A stretch of 64,000 bases of DNA, from NCBI GenBank assembly GCA_910586505.1, contig CAJUGV010000010.1, forward strand, positions 15,587 through 79,586, in the 5' to 3' direction. A program made the position numbers and the translations under genes. The DNA comes from an uncultured Paraprevotella sp. (GTDB lineage: Bacteria > Bacteroidota > Bacteroidia > Bacteroidales > Bacteroidaceae). The first letter of the stretch is position 1. Each line of letters opens with the position of its first letter. Positions 1 to 8,838 of this stretch are shown here, one piece after another. The notes beneath the pieces are model-generated. The model ran no database searches and had not been told where the DNA came from. It worked only from the letters and a program-made list of their open reading frames with translations.

Positions 1-103
1 CCTGTACCAGCAAACCAGTCATCCGCTCCGGATTAAACACCAGCAGAATGCCGACAAGCATCGCACAGACTGCACGGAATATGTAACTGTTCACAACTTT
101 CAT
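1..103 (-). CDS. Small membrane protein, N-terminal fragment (HdeD/DUF308-like?)
   Basis: A leftward reading frame begins with ATG at 103 and runs off the window edge, giving 34 residues (MKVVNSYIFRAVCAML...). After a short polar start it has a hydrophobic stretch and then FNPERMTG, which resembles the first transmembrane segment of DUF308/HdeD-type small membrane proteins common in Bacteroides. Upstream, at 133-140, a reverse-strand box close to TATCTTTG may be its promoter; the gene is divergent from the phosphatase at 251. The family call rests on one helix only and is tentative. Confidence 0.5.
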   Translation of the reverse strand, partial: MKVVNSYIFRAVCAMLVGILLVFNPERMTGLLVQ

Positions 104-250
104 AACTGTAACTATTTAATGTTTATACAGCGCTAAGATAGAAAATTATCAATGAAACGACGAAAGAAAAAACGATTTTTCAGTGAAAATAAACCGTTTT
201 ACGGATTTATTTTATTTTCTTTGCCTTCGCTTTATTAAAATACGGTCAGC

Positions 251-808
251 ATGACGGAACTTTATCTCGTAAGACACGGACAGACGGAGGAAAACGCCGC
301 CAACATCCTACAGGGACACTTGCCCGGACATTTGTCGGGAGAAGGAATCGCACAGGTCGTGGATTTAAGCCATGAACTGGAGCACGTGCATTTCGACGCC
401 CTGCTTTGCAGCGACCTGAAGCGCTGCGTGGACACGGCAACCATACTGAACGTTCCGCACGGTTTGACACCCCAATACACCCCGCTGCTCCGCGAACGCG
501 ACTGGGGTCCCTTCACCGGAATGAACATTCTCAAAGCCCGCACAATATTAGACGACAGGGCCGAACCTACCGGAGCCATGTTCATCCGCGCCATCACATT
601 TCTCCAGGATGTCGTAACCCGCTATCCCGAAAGCCGTCTGCTGGTAGTCAGTCACGGACTGTTCTGCCGCGTCATTCAGGCAGCCAGCCTGAATAAAACC
701 ATCCGCGACATTCCGCGCATGGACAATGCAGAGGTGCGCATACTCAAACTCATCCCCCCTTTCCGCTTCACTGCCCGACAGGAAGAGGCGGAAGCCTCAG
801 CCAATTAA
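251..808 (+). CDS. Histidine phosphatase family protein (phosphoglycerate-mutase fold)
   Basis: This 185-residue cytoplasmic protein carries the histidine phosphatase signature LVRHGQTEEN at residues 6-15, with the catalytic His at 9 inside RHG. It also has RERDWGPF, which supplies the second conserved acidic/Arg segment, and a later VSHGLFCR containing the second active-site His. The family hydrolyses or transfers phosphate from small metabolites (GpmB, CobC and PhoE types); substrate cannot be read from sequence. It ends 17 bases before pabB and may be co-transcribed with the pab genes. CobC (alpha-ribazole phosphatase) is possible, but there are no cobalamin genes nearby. Confidence 0.88.
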   Translation: MTELYLVRHGQTEENAANILQGHLPGHLSGEGIAQVVDLSHELEHVHFDALLCSDLKRCVDTATILNVPHGLTPQYTPLLRERDWGPFTGMNILKARTILDDRAEPTGAMFIRAITFLQDVVTRYPESRLLVVSHGLFCRVIQAASLNKTIRDIPRMDNAEVRILKLIPPFRFTARQEEAEASAN

Positions 809-825
809 CTTCCCTCCTTCAGTAT

Positions 826-1818
826 ATGAGATTATATGACAAACAGAAAGCTGTCAAATGCATCAACACGCTCGCAAGACGTGGAGAACCGTTTATATTT
901 CTGATAGATTACCTGCAGGAGAAAAACTACGTGGAAGAGGTAAAGAACGTGTCTTCGGCAGAACTGCTTTACAACCTGAACGGATTTACGAATGAAGGAA
1001 AATTCCATAAACAACAGGACGGCATACCGGAACCATTGGAATGGCAACCTGCGCCAGTCTCTTTTAAAGAATACAGTTCCGCATTCGAACATGTCAAGAA
1101 GAATATTCTTGCCGGCAACAGTTTTCTCACCAATCTGACATTTCAAACCCCGGTATCCACCAACCTTACGTTAGAGAATATATACCATCACTCACGCGCG
1201 CTATATAAGGTATGGGTCAAAGAACAGTTTGTTGTGTTCTCACCCGAGAGTTTTGTACGCATAAATAACGGGATGATCAGTTCCTTCCCCATGAAAGGAA
1301 CGATCAATGCTTCCATTCCGAATGCACGACACACATTGCTAAATGACGAAAAAGAAGCCGCGGAACATGCCACGATTGTAGATTTAATAAGGAACGACCT
1401 CAGCATGGTGGCCACCGAAGTCGCTGTAAAACGCTACCGCTATATCGATACCCTGCAGACCAACCGCGGCCCTATCCTGCAAACCAGCTCGGAAATATGC
1501 GGCAAGCTGCCTGAAGATTACAGGACGCATCTGGGAAATATCCTTTTCAGCATGCTGCCGGCCGGCTCCATTACCGGAGCACCCAAGAAGAAGACCATGC
1601 AAATCATCGGTGAGGCAGAAAACTACGAACGGGGATTCTACACCGGCATAGCAGGTTATTTCGACGGGAAAGACCTCGACAGCGGGGTGATGATCCGCTT
1701 TATAGAGCAACAGGAACAGGGGCTGTGCTTTAAAAGCGGCGGCGGCATCACATCCATGAGCGATGCCGGAAACGAATATGAAGAAATGAAACAAAAAATA
1801 TATGTGCCGGTTTATTGA
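826..1818 (+). CDS. pabB: Aminodeoxychorismate synthase component I
   Basis: This 330-residue chorismate-binding enzyme converts chorismate and ammonia to 4-amino-4-deoxychorismate on the way to p-aminobenzoate and folate. Family landmarks are FPMKGTI (154-160), HATIVDLIRNDLS (181-193), AGSITGAPKKKTM (246-258) and the closing SGGGITSMSDAGNEYEEM (304-321). It is short because it lacks the extended N-terminal tryptophan-binding region of anthranilate synthase, which favours PabB over TrpE. The next gene is the matching lyase, overlapping by 17 bases. Glutamine amidotransferase PabA is not in the window. TrpE-like activity is unlikely given the pabC neighbour. Confidence 0.92.
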   Translation: MRLYDKQKAVKCINTLARRGEPFIFLIDYLQEKNYVEEVKNVSSAELLYNLNGFTNEGKFHKQQDGIPEPLEWQPAPVSFKEYSSAFEHVKKNILAGNSFLTNLTFQTPVSTNLTLENIYHHSRALYKVWVKEQFVVFSPESFVRINNGMISSFPMKGTINASIPNARHTLLNDEKEAAEHATIVDLIRNDLSMVATEVAVKRYRYIDTLQTNRGPILQTSSEICGKLPEDYRTHLGNILFSMLPAGSITGAPKKKTMQIIGEAENYERGFYTGIAGYFDGKDLDSGVMIRFIEQQEQGLCFKSGGGITSMSDAGNEYEEMKQKIYVPVY

Positions 1819-2419
1819 GACCATCCGACTGCATGACGGAGAGTGGCACAACCTGAGCCGTCACAACCGAAGAATGAACGCCACCAGAAAAGCTGTCTTC
1901 GGAACTTCCGACCTGCTGGACATCAGCGAGTTTGTAACAGCTTTGCCGTCAAGAGGCGTACACAAATGCCGCATCGTCTACAACCGGCAGATCCTCGAAG
2001 TGTCCTTTTCGCCCTACACTGTCAGGACGGTACGTTCACTCAGAACGGTATATTCCGATACCATCCGCTACCGGTATAAAAATGCGGACAGGAGCGCACT
2101 GGAAGCTTTGTTCGCTCTCCGCGGCAGTCAGGACGACGTGCTGATCGTACGGAACGGCCTGCTTACAGACACTTCCATAGCCAACATCGCACTGGAGAAA
2201 GAAGGAATCTGGTACACCCCCAAACATCCGCTCCTAAAAGGGACGCAACGCGCACGACTGCTTGAAGAGGAGCGGCTGACGGAATGCGATATCCCGGCCG
2301 ACGAGATCTATTCCTACTCACGTATTGCCTTGTTCAATGCCATGATCGATTTCGGTCTCTGCATACTGGACATCAACCGCCGCACCGTTGTGACGGTTCC
2401 ACGAGAAAAGACCACCTAA
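1802..2419 (+). CDS. pabC: Class IV aminotransferase / aminodeoxychorismate lyase
   Basis: This 205-residue PLP enzyme of the class IV (BCAT-like) fold should split aminodeoxychorismate into p-aminobenzoate and pyruvate. FIETIRLHDG at the start, RYRYKNADR (Lys93 as the probable Schiff-base lysine), the segment VRNGLLTDTSIANIAL and the later PLLKGTQRARLLEEE are typical. It is shorter than BCATs (about 300 residues), fitting PabC-type enzymes of Bacteroidetes. Its start overlaps the end of pabB by 17 bases, implying translational coupling. It converges on the fimbrial operon. Confidence 0.85.
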   Translation: MCRFIETIRLHDGEWHNLSRHNRRMNATRKAVFGTSDLLDISEFVTALPSRGVHKCRIVYNRQILEVSFSPYTVRTVRSLRTVYSDTIRYRYKNADRSALEALFALRGSQDDVLIVRNGLLTDTSIANIALEKEGIWYTPKHPLLKGTQRARLLEEERLTECDIPADEIYSYSRIALFNAMIDFGLCILDINRRTVVTVPREKTT

Positions 2420-2436
2420 AAACGGCACAGGACGGA

Positions 2437-2465
2437 ATAAACGGACACGGACGCAAACCGTTTAT
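2437..2465. terminator. Weak hairpin between convergent pabC and fimbrial operon
   Basis: An 8-base inverted repeat ATAAACGG/CCGTTTAT with a 13-base spacer lies in the short gap where pabC and the fimbrial operon meet. There is no strong T-tract on either side, so termination is only plausible. Confidence 0.35.
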
Positions 2466-4474
2466 CAGAACGTGTAGCTCGTACCCACAGATAACTTCAC
2501 AATGATATCGTTGAGATTCGCCAACCCGTTTCCACCCAGATAATCCTTACGCAGGTAATACTGTGCTTCGGGCTGCACCAGCACACTCCAACGGTCGTTC
2601 ACCCGGTATTGCCCTACCACACCGAGGAACAACGCAGGAGCACCCTTAGCGGCAGAGGGGATAACGGGAGACGCATTTTCCGGCACTTCATGCTCCCCAC
2701 TGTAAACGAAGGCCTTGCGTGCCACGCGCAAGGCATACAACGCGCCGGCCTCCGCATAGAAGTTGAAACGGCGGTTTAAATCATATTTCTGGTAAATATT
2801 GGAAAGATTCAGCAGATAAGACAACTTAAAATGCAGGTAACTGTCACGCAGGTGCCACTGTGCCGAAAACGTCTTATCCACTCCCAACATGTTCACATTA
2901 TATGCCAAGCGCATTTGCTCATTCAGCGTGAGATACTCAACCTGGCTTTTCAGACTGACGCGACGCGACAGATGGTATCCTACATAGAATGCACCCGACA
3001 TGTTCGGGGAAAAGTCGCCGTCGCGCTTGAAAGTCTTCATGTGTTTCAATCCTCCTATGTTCACCCCCGAGAACAAACGATGCTCGAAGAAGTATTTAGG
3101 CCAACGGGAACGCTCCTGCTTATTGACGGCACAGATGCGCACGCCGGCAGACAGCGTCATCGCAGTTTCGGTAAAGACAGCTCTGCGGTCCATGTTCAGA
3201 TAGGGTTCGTGAAACCTCGCCACTGTCACACGCGGCTCTACGAAGAAAGAGGTCTCCTTGTCCAGATTATACAGCAACTGTGCCGCACCCGTAAATCCTG
3301 CATAAAAGCATTTCAGATCATTGGTAGAAGGCGGCATATTCTTGCTGAGCCAGCCGTATTCCCCGCCAGCTGCCAGCACCACATCTAACAAATGCTGCGT
3401 CTGGCGCCGGCGCGTACCGAAATTCAACGGGTTAACAAGTCCCTCAAGACGGAAAGCATGCATGCTTCCTCTGTAAAGATTGTCATAAGCAACGGATGAA
3501 ACGGAAGCCGCCTCGGCGGCATGGCTCCAATAAAACTCCTGTCCCGCAGCCGAGAAACGCAGACCGACAATGGGATCGAACCAACGCCCTACGGCGACAC
3601 GGTAGCTTGTTCCCAACGTCTTGAACAAACTCAAATCCTTGCTGTTGAATAAGGAAATCCCCTGGGCCACCTCATAGAAGAGCCCCTTGGTATAAACCAC
3701 ATCGTTGCCGTAATACCCGTTCATCTTGTCGAAATTGACAGACAGCCCGGCCTTCACCCCGTATTGTATGTCATATTTCGACACATTCATGTTTCCCGAA
3801 TGGTCTATATTATCGGATGCAAGGGCGAAGAACGGTTCTGCAAACAGACGGACATTACGACTCAGGTTTACATACATATTCAGTCCGACCTGCCCCTTGA
3901 ACACGGCTTCTGCCACGTCTTTGTAGGATGAATATACGTAGCCGAGTCCTGCCACTGCCGTAAGGCCCAGCACACGCCGCCTCTTATAACCATAGAGATA
4001 GGAAGAAAAATCGAACATATAGTCCACATCCACACCCCACTGCTCCACACTGCCGAAGCTGTTCTCCACCTCATACGTGGTATGCGTACCGGTCAGACGT
4101 AAGGCACGCACACCCGAGAAACGGAAGCCGACAAAGAAATCCATAGGCATCGAGGGGATGAGTTTCATATTTCCACACGGAACAATCAGTCTTGCACCGG
4201 AATGTACTCCCGCAAACAAACGGGTACCCAGCCCGCGGACGGAGAAAGAGTCGCCCTCCGCCACATAGCGGTCCGGCAAAAGATAGTCCACAGGATCAAG
4301 ATTCACGATCCCCTCCAACTTCGGCAGTGTCTTGTCTACCGTCACCGAATCCACCGCCGCATCTTCCGGCACACTCACCGTCCCCTCTGCAAATACAACA
4401 GCAGGAAGGAGGACGAAAAGCATCGCTCCCACCCAACGTTCCATGACCATTATGCGTTTCCTTTCTATTCTCAT
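2465..4474 (-). CDS. Large outer-membrane beta-barrel protein, last gene of fimbrial operon
   Basis: This 669-residue protein has a signal peptide (hydrophobic AMLFVLLPAVVFAEG after a basic start; Met9 or Met11 could also be used). The rest is made of many amphipathic strands with aromatic girdles, such as RVSLKSQVEYLTL and RFNFYAEAGALYAL, and it ends in TSYTF, whose terminal Phe is the usual outer-membrane barrel insertion signal. The strand-rich region seems to come in successive blocks (roughly 65-260, 260-470 and 470-669), suggesting repeated barrel modules or a very large barrel. It follows the OmpA-like/TPR gene by 8 bases. It is not a recognised usher; a role in pilus export or surface anchoring is inferred only from position. 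Confidence 0.75.
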   Translation of the reverse strand: MRIERKRIMVMERWVGAMLFVLLPAVVFAEGTVSVPEDAAVDSVTVDKTLPKLEGIVNLDPVDYLLPDRYVAEGDSFSVRGLGTRLFAGVHSGARLIVPCGNMKLIPSMPMDFFVGFRFSGVRALRLTGTHTTYEVENSFGSVEQWGVDVDYMFDFSSYLYGYKRRRVLGLTAVAGLGYVYSSYKDVAEAVFKGQVGLNMYVNLSRNVRLFAEPFFALASDNIDHSGNMNVSKYDIQYGVKAGLSVNFDKMNGYYGNDVVYTKGLFYEVAQGISLFNSKDLSLFKTLGTSYRVAVGRWFDPIVGLRFSAAGQEFYWSHAAEAASVSSVAYDNLYRGSMHAFRLEGLVNPLNFGTRRRQTQHLLDVVLAAGGEYGWLSKNMPPSTNDLKCFYAGFTGAAQLLYNLDKETSFFVEPRVTVARFHEPYLNMDRRAVFTETAMTLSAGVRICAVNKQERSRWPKYFFEHRLFSGVNIGGLKHMKTFKRDGDFSPNMSGAFYVGYHLSRRVSLKSQVEYLTLNEQMRLAYNVNMLGVDKTFSAQWHLRDSYLHFKLSYLLNLSNIYQKYDLNRRFNFYAEAGALYALRVARKAFVYSGEHEVPENASPVIPSAAKGAPALFLGVVGQYRVNDRWSVLVQPEAQYYLRKDYLGGNGLANLNDIIVKLSVGTSYTF

Positions 4475-4482
4475 GTTTCTTT

Positions 4483-7011
4483 CTACTCTTCTTCTCCGAA
4501 CATTTCATCCAACAGGTCCGGCTCTTGCATGTCCGTTGCCTGCTGTCCCGTCTGCGCAGTCTGCTCGGGCAACTTGGGCGGCTTGGCCGTTCCATCCTTG
4601 ATCTTCTTCCAATAGGCTTTGAATGCCTTGCGGTAGTCGTCATTAAACTCTCCGTCGAAGAGCATCACTTTTATAAAATCCTCATCTGTCAGGGCACACT
4701 GCACCATCGGTACTCCCCAGTCGCGAACGGTTTCGCCGAACTCATCACGGTAAGGATCGTCCGATGCCGGTTCAAAAAACTCATCGGGAATAAAGTTCTC
4801 ATCCCGATATCCCACGGTAGATTTCTGACTTTTACCAAACAGACTGAACAACAGTTGTGCTTTCATATAAAGCACCCTTGGGTCGGCCTGATTTACCTTC
4901 GACGATTCGGTCAGCATAAACAAAGCTGTTTCTTTGTTTGAAATATCCGACTGCGCCGCCAATATTACAATCTTGTTCCAATGAGATGAATTGGACACCG
5001 TATCTATCACCTCCGGATCATCCCATTCACAATTCAGACAACGCAGAAACATCTCCAGCTTTTTAAAACGAGGTTCTTCCGGAAGCAACTTCTTTGCACA
5101 AACGTATGCCTTGGCAAAATCACCCTTTTTACACAACATGTCGATATGCGTTGTCACGATGGCCGGATCGTTATACCAGCCGAGTTTGCTATCCGTATCA
5201 AAATCCGTCTTTTCGTAAAAGCGCCTGTTCTCTTCGTCCAGATACGGTTTGAGAAGCATTGTATCGGTATGGTTGCGTGCCAGATAACACTGTGCCAGTT
5301 CGTAAGCAGCAAGCGCCCACGGCCTCACCCCATCTCCCTCTTTCACACTTTCATAAGCGGCACGGGCGATCGGCTCTTTCTCCGCCGGATCTTTTATCAT
5401 ATCCAGCAGATGATAGAACTCATAAGGTTTTTGGAGTTTGCCGGCATGATAGTCTGGATTCTCCTGATATTCTTTCCATATTTCTTCCCTTGTTTTCACG
5501 CGGTTAGTATAATAAGAATACTCTATGTCCACATAACGCAAACGGGGAAGAATACGTTTCTCTATTACTTCCCAACAAGGCAAGTGACGGATCTGTTCCT
5601 CCTGCTTCCGGACATCACGGGTATATTGGAGGATAGAACGCACCATCTGAGCCTCGCTACCCAAAGAATCCGCGGCCAATTCCTCGGCCACTCTTTCCCA
5701 CGACGCCACCTTGGCGGCAGATTTCACTTCGCCCGCATCCCGCGCCTCTTTCATGCACGGCAGGCCGTTTAACTCCTGTTTCAGAAAATCGGCACGCTGA
5801 CGACAAAGGCGCTCGTTCACAGCCACACCTCCTTCCGGAGAGGCCGAACCGTGTATCACAGCGCCCATTATGCCGGCATCAGCCCCGTCATACCTCGACA
5901 AGGTCTGCTTCAACTGATTCAGTTGCATCATATTGGTGGAGTCCGCCGGATCAAGCTCCGCCTTCCCCTGTAAGAAATTCAGATACAGTTTCGAATGATC
6001 CTTGCTGAGCTGCGCCCGCCCTCGACGCTCATAAATTCTTTTATCGATAGGTACCTGAATCATATCATAATCCAAGAAGCGCATAGGATCACGCACATAG
6101 CCTTCAGACAGACATATACTGTCTATCCGGTACGGCGTCTTCATATTCATGCCATATACCATGTCGGCAGTGATCCGATAGTGCAGATTTCTGTTGACAG
6201 GATACAGTACCACATTCATCGGCATGGAATCCCTTGCATGAGATTCTCTCATAAAACCGACGTGATAACGATATAAGGGATCGTTGGAATAATCGAACCC
6301 CACACGGCGATAATTCGCCTTGGCAAACTCTGTTCCATCTTTTACAAAAGGAGACAGACAGCCCAGAGTATCGCCTGTTTCCAGCACTGTGACCAACGGC
6401 TTTACTATTATCCTTGATTTGACGTCGACCTGTTCCGGGCTTAAGGGAAATTGATAGAAGAACTCTAATCTATTGCCGCAGGCATCCGGAATCTGAGGCT
6501 CCGGACCAGGAGGACGCTTAACCAAGACACGCACAGTCTGAATGACTTTTCCCTCCACTATATTAATTTCGATATTCAACCGGTTTTTCACGGCTTCTTT
6601 CTTCACCTCCGCTCCTTCGGGCTTGACAATGATGTATCCGGTTAACGGCAAAAGCAAGGTGCAATCACCTTCAGTTCCTGTTCCCTCCATCACGTCGTAC
6701 TCATCTTCACGCGCCGGCACATAGGTAATTCCCCTTTCCTTAGCCTTCATACAGTTCTCATAAAACTTATTAGCCTTACCTGCACTGAAGAAACCGTAAA
6801 CTATCTGATTGTTCCAAGGCTTGCGTGCATCTCTTTTCGTAAGGTCCTCGACCCGATAAACCGTCACCGTCACATTCTTCGCTTGTGCAAACAACCACAG
6901 CGGCGCAGCCAACATCACGACACACACGAAGAAATTGAGACTGAATCTATGAGCCACCTTATACATATACTTATATCTATTGCTTAAACTTTGTTTTTCT
7001 TTTGGATACAT
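4483..7011 (-). CDS. Fimbrial-locus protein with OmpA-like and TPR-like regions
   Basis: This 842-residue exported protein has a hydrophobic signal segment at 24-43 ending in FAQA; Met16 is an alternative start. Residues about 44-170 form a beta-rich N-terminal domain (NVTVTVYRVEDL..., perhaps the DUF3868 type found in such loci). Residues 342-415 look OmpA-like: a FLQGKAELDP strand, then GAVIHGSASPEGG and NERLCRQRADFLKQEL, the pattern that binds peptidoglycan. From about 430 on, the protein is helical with TPR-like spacing, and it ends in an acidic, probably flexible tail (DLLDEMFGEEE). It sits 3 bases after the DUF3575 gene. The OmpA part suggests tethering to the cell wall; the TPR part may bind partners. 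Confidence 0.75.
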   Translation of the reverse strand: MYPKEKQSLSNRYKYMYKVAHRFSLNFFVCVVMLAAPLWLFAQAKNVTVTVYRVEDLTKRDARKPWNNQIVYGFFSAGKANKFYENCMKAKERGITYVPAREDEYDVMEGTGTEGDCTLLLPLTGYIIVKPEGAEVKKEAVKNRLNIEINIVEGKVIQTVRVLVKRPPGPEPQIPDACGNRLEFFYQFPLSPEQVDVKSRIIVKPLVTVLETGDTLGCLSPFVKDGTEFAKANYRRVGFDYSNDPLYRYHVGFMRESHARDSMPMNVVLYPVNRNLHYRITADMVYGMNMKTPYRIDSICLSEGYVRDPMRFLDYDMIQVPIDKRIYERRGRAQLSKDHSKLYLNFLQGKAELDPADSTNMMQLNQLKQTLSRYDGADAGIMGAVIHGSASPEGGVAVNERLCRQRADFLKQELNGLPCMKEARDAGEVKSAAKVASWERVAEELAADSLGSEAQMVRSILQYTRDVRKQEEQIRHLPCWEVIEKRILPRLRYVDIEYSYYTNRVKTREEIWKEYQENPDYHAGKLQKPYEFYHLLDMIKDPAEKEPIARAAYESVKEGDGVRPWALAAYELAQCYLARNHTDTMLLKPYLDEENRRFYEKTDFDTDSKLGWYNDPAIVTTHIDMLCKKGDFAKAYVCAKKLLPEEPRFKKLEMFLRCLNCEWDDPEVIDTVSNSSHWNKIVILAAQSDISNKETALFMLTESSKVNQADPRVLYMKAQLLFSLFGKSQKSTVGYRDENFIPDEFFEPASDDPYRDEFGETVRDWGVPMVQCALTDEDFIKVMLFDGEFNDDYRKAFKAYWKKIKDGTAKPPKLPEQTAQTGQQATDMQEPDLLDEMFGEEE

Positions 7012-7014
7012 TCA

Positions 7015-7554
7015 TCATCTGATAATATAAGAAAACGACACGCCAATCTTAAATGGAAGCAGGGCGTATCCGTTTCCCGTCCTGCGGTTCTCCTTATAAT
7101 GGTCGTTCTCATAGTAATGTTTCTGATCGTACCAGACTGCTCCGAAGCTACCATAGCATTCCAAATTCCAATGAGGAGACAAATAGAACACATAGCCGAA
7201 GGTAAGCCCTCCTCCAAGGGCATCGCCATCATATATCTCGCTTCCCCATTTTATGTCGTAATTCACAGCAACCAGTCCGATTCCGATAAATTCACGGAAC
7301 ATAGGATGGCCGGAAAACCAATAGCGGAACTCAGGCTGCAAACCGTATAGTTTCATGTCGCACCCCCACGGCCTATGTGCGGCCATCACGGAAAGCGCAC
7401 CGCTCGTCCTATTTCCTGTCACGAGTTCCAGATTCAGATTCGGCATCATGGCCGCATCCCACAAGACATCCGTCTTCAGAGCCAGCATCTGAGCTTTAAC
7501 AGCCGACAAACCCGTCAGAAACACCACTATCCACAACAGACGCTTCATTATCAT
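7015..7554 (-). CDS. DUF3575 family outer-membrane protein
   Basis: This 179-residue protein has a cleavable signal peptide (MKRLLWIVVFLTGLSAVKAQ) followed by the DUF3575 pattern: LALKTDVLWDAAMMPNLNLE near the N-terminus, RPWGCDMKLYGLQPEFRYWF in the middle, and GGGLTFGYVFYLSPHWNLE later. It finishes in strands and IGVSFSYIIR. These proteins are small predicted outer-membrane barrels that recur in Bacteroidales fimbrial loci; their molecular job is not known. It begins the second part of the operon, after a 122-base gap holding a terminator-like hairpin, and is followed at 3 bases by the OmpA-like gene. A second, longer DUF3575 protein opens the operon. Confidence 0.85.
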   Translation of the reverse strand: MIMKRLLWIVVFLTGLSAVKAQMLALKTDVLWDAAMMPNLNLELVTGNRTSGALSVMAAHRPWGCDMKLYGLQPEFRYWFSGHPMFREFIGIGLVAVNYDIKWGSEIYDGDALGGGLTFGYVFYLSPHWNLECYGSFGAVWYDQKHYYENDHYKENRRTGNGYALLPFKIGVSFSYIIR

Positions 7555-7591
7555 ATAATATCTTATTTATTATTTAAATACGTATTATCTG

Positions 7592-7640
7592 AAAAAGCGA
7601 CGTCCGGCACTTATCTGCGACCGAAACAAGACCGGACGCC
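7592..7640 (-). terminator. Terminator-like hairpin inside the fimbrial operon
   Basis: On the reverse strand a 7-base stem (CGTCCGG 7632-7638 with CCGGACG 7601-7607, 24-base loop) is followed by GC and five T residues (7592-7596). It lies in the only long gap of the operon, between the fimbrillin at 7677-8819 and the DUF3575 gene at 7015-7554. It may stop part of the transcripts; the long loop makes full termination uncertain. Confidence 0.5.
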
Positions 7641-7676
7641 GTCAAATCAATTTGTATCTCAGAAAATGAACAACAG

Positions 7677-8819
7677 TTACAAATTGACAGAAGGGTTATC
7701 TTCGGCATCAACCCACGCATTCAGATTGGCCTGCAACTGGACTTCCTTGGGTTCATGTGCCGTAATCGTAACCGTATAGGTATGTCCGGGCTGGAATGTC
7801 GAAGAATTGATCAGTTTCAACGGGTGTTCCGTCACAAACTCGTCTCCCGTACTCATATTCACAAGAGTGACTCTTACGATATACTCCGACTGCGGAATCG
7901 CCAATATGCTTTCGCCCAACGAGGTCATGGTATTCATATCCATACCCACCATTACAGGTTCAATAGGAGTCCCCTCCTCATCACACAACACATAGCTGGT
8001 ATAGCCGGACCCTGTCAGACAGTTAGTCTCGTCCAAAGCAGTCATTTGATTGAAATCCGCTACGGTAAGCACGGCTTTGGCCGCCGCATTGACAATCATG
8101 ACCTTCGAAACGGCATAATCTTTCATGGCCGGTGATACTTCATCCCCGCCTTCCACCTCAGCGCCGGGAGCTACCTGAAACTTGAAACGAGTCATAACGT
8201 GCTTCAGGTCGAGTGTGGGATAGCGTCCCTTATTTCCGCTCTGACGGAAATAAGTTGCGCTATAAGCATATTGTTCGTTGCTGGTGGCGCGTCCCCAAAT
8301 GATGTCTTTCGTTCCATCGAGTTCATATGTCACTTCCACACGATTGTCCATTGCCGTAATATCGTTACCCGTCACATAAGGATAATATCCGTAGAAGTCG
8401 TAACTATAGAACTGACTGATAGGATAATAGTAGTGTTTATCTGCATCCATCCACGTTACATCGCCGCCGGTTTTCCGTGCCTGTACGTTATTCATAATAC
8501 AGGCTGTCGCACTGGCTTCGTCCGTTGAGAACCAGTTAATGTCTTCCGGACTTGCATTTATATCCTGTTTTTGACGAGCCAGACAGAAAACACCCATATT
8601 CTCAAAGTCACCGTCGCCGTCTATAGCAGCACGTTTGTCTATTGCTATGCCACTCTGATTGCTTAAACTCAATAAAATCTCCACTTCACTGTCGCCCGGC
8701 ACAAACAATGTGCCCGACGAATCATCCCCGTAGACATTCTCCTCGTTAGAGCAGCCGGGCAGTATCACACAGGATACCACCACAGCCATCACATAAACAT
8801 ATTTATTCATTAACTCCAC
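7677..8819 (-). CDS. Fimbrillin family lipoprotein (third pilin-like subunit)
   Basis: This 380-residue protein has a lipoprotein signal with lipobox ILPGC (Cys23). It shows the two-domain fimbrillin pattern: an N-terminal beta domain with WGRATSNEQYAYS, a central LDLKHVMTRFKFQV (the conserved motif where the first domain closes), and a C-terminal domain ending in HTYTVTITAHEPKEVQLQANLNAW. Fimbrillins of type V pili are lipidated, carried to the surface, cut after an Arg and polymerised by donor-strand exchange; here DKRAA (Arg63) is a possible cut site. It is the last of three tandem fimbrillin genes, 19 bases after the previous one, and could be a tip or accessory subunit. Confidence 0.85.
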   Translation of the reverse strand: MELMNKYVYVMAVVVSCVILPGCSNEENVYGDDSSGTLFVPGDSEVEILLSLSNQSGIAIDKRAAIDGDGDFENMGVFCLARQKQDINASPEDINWFSTDEASATACIMNNVQARKTGGDVTWMDADKHYYYPISQFYSYDFYGYYPYVTGNDITAMDNRVEVTYELDGTKDIIWGRATSNEQYAYSATYFRQSGNKGRYPTLDLKHVMTRFKFQVAPGAEVEGGDEVSPAMKDYAVSKVMIVNAAAKAVLTVADFNQMTALDETNCLTGSGYTSYVLCDEEGTPIEPVMVGMDMNTMTSLGESILAIPQSEYIVRVTLVNMSTGDEFVTEHPLKLINSSTFQPGHTYTVTITAHEPKEVQLQANLNAWVDAEDNPSVNL

Positions 8820-8838
8820 TATTTTCCTTTCTTATACC

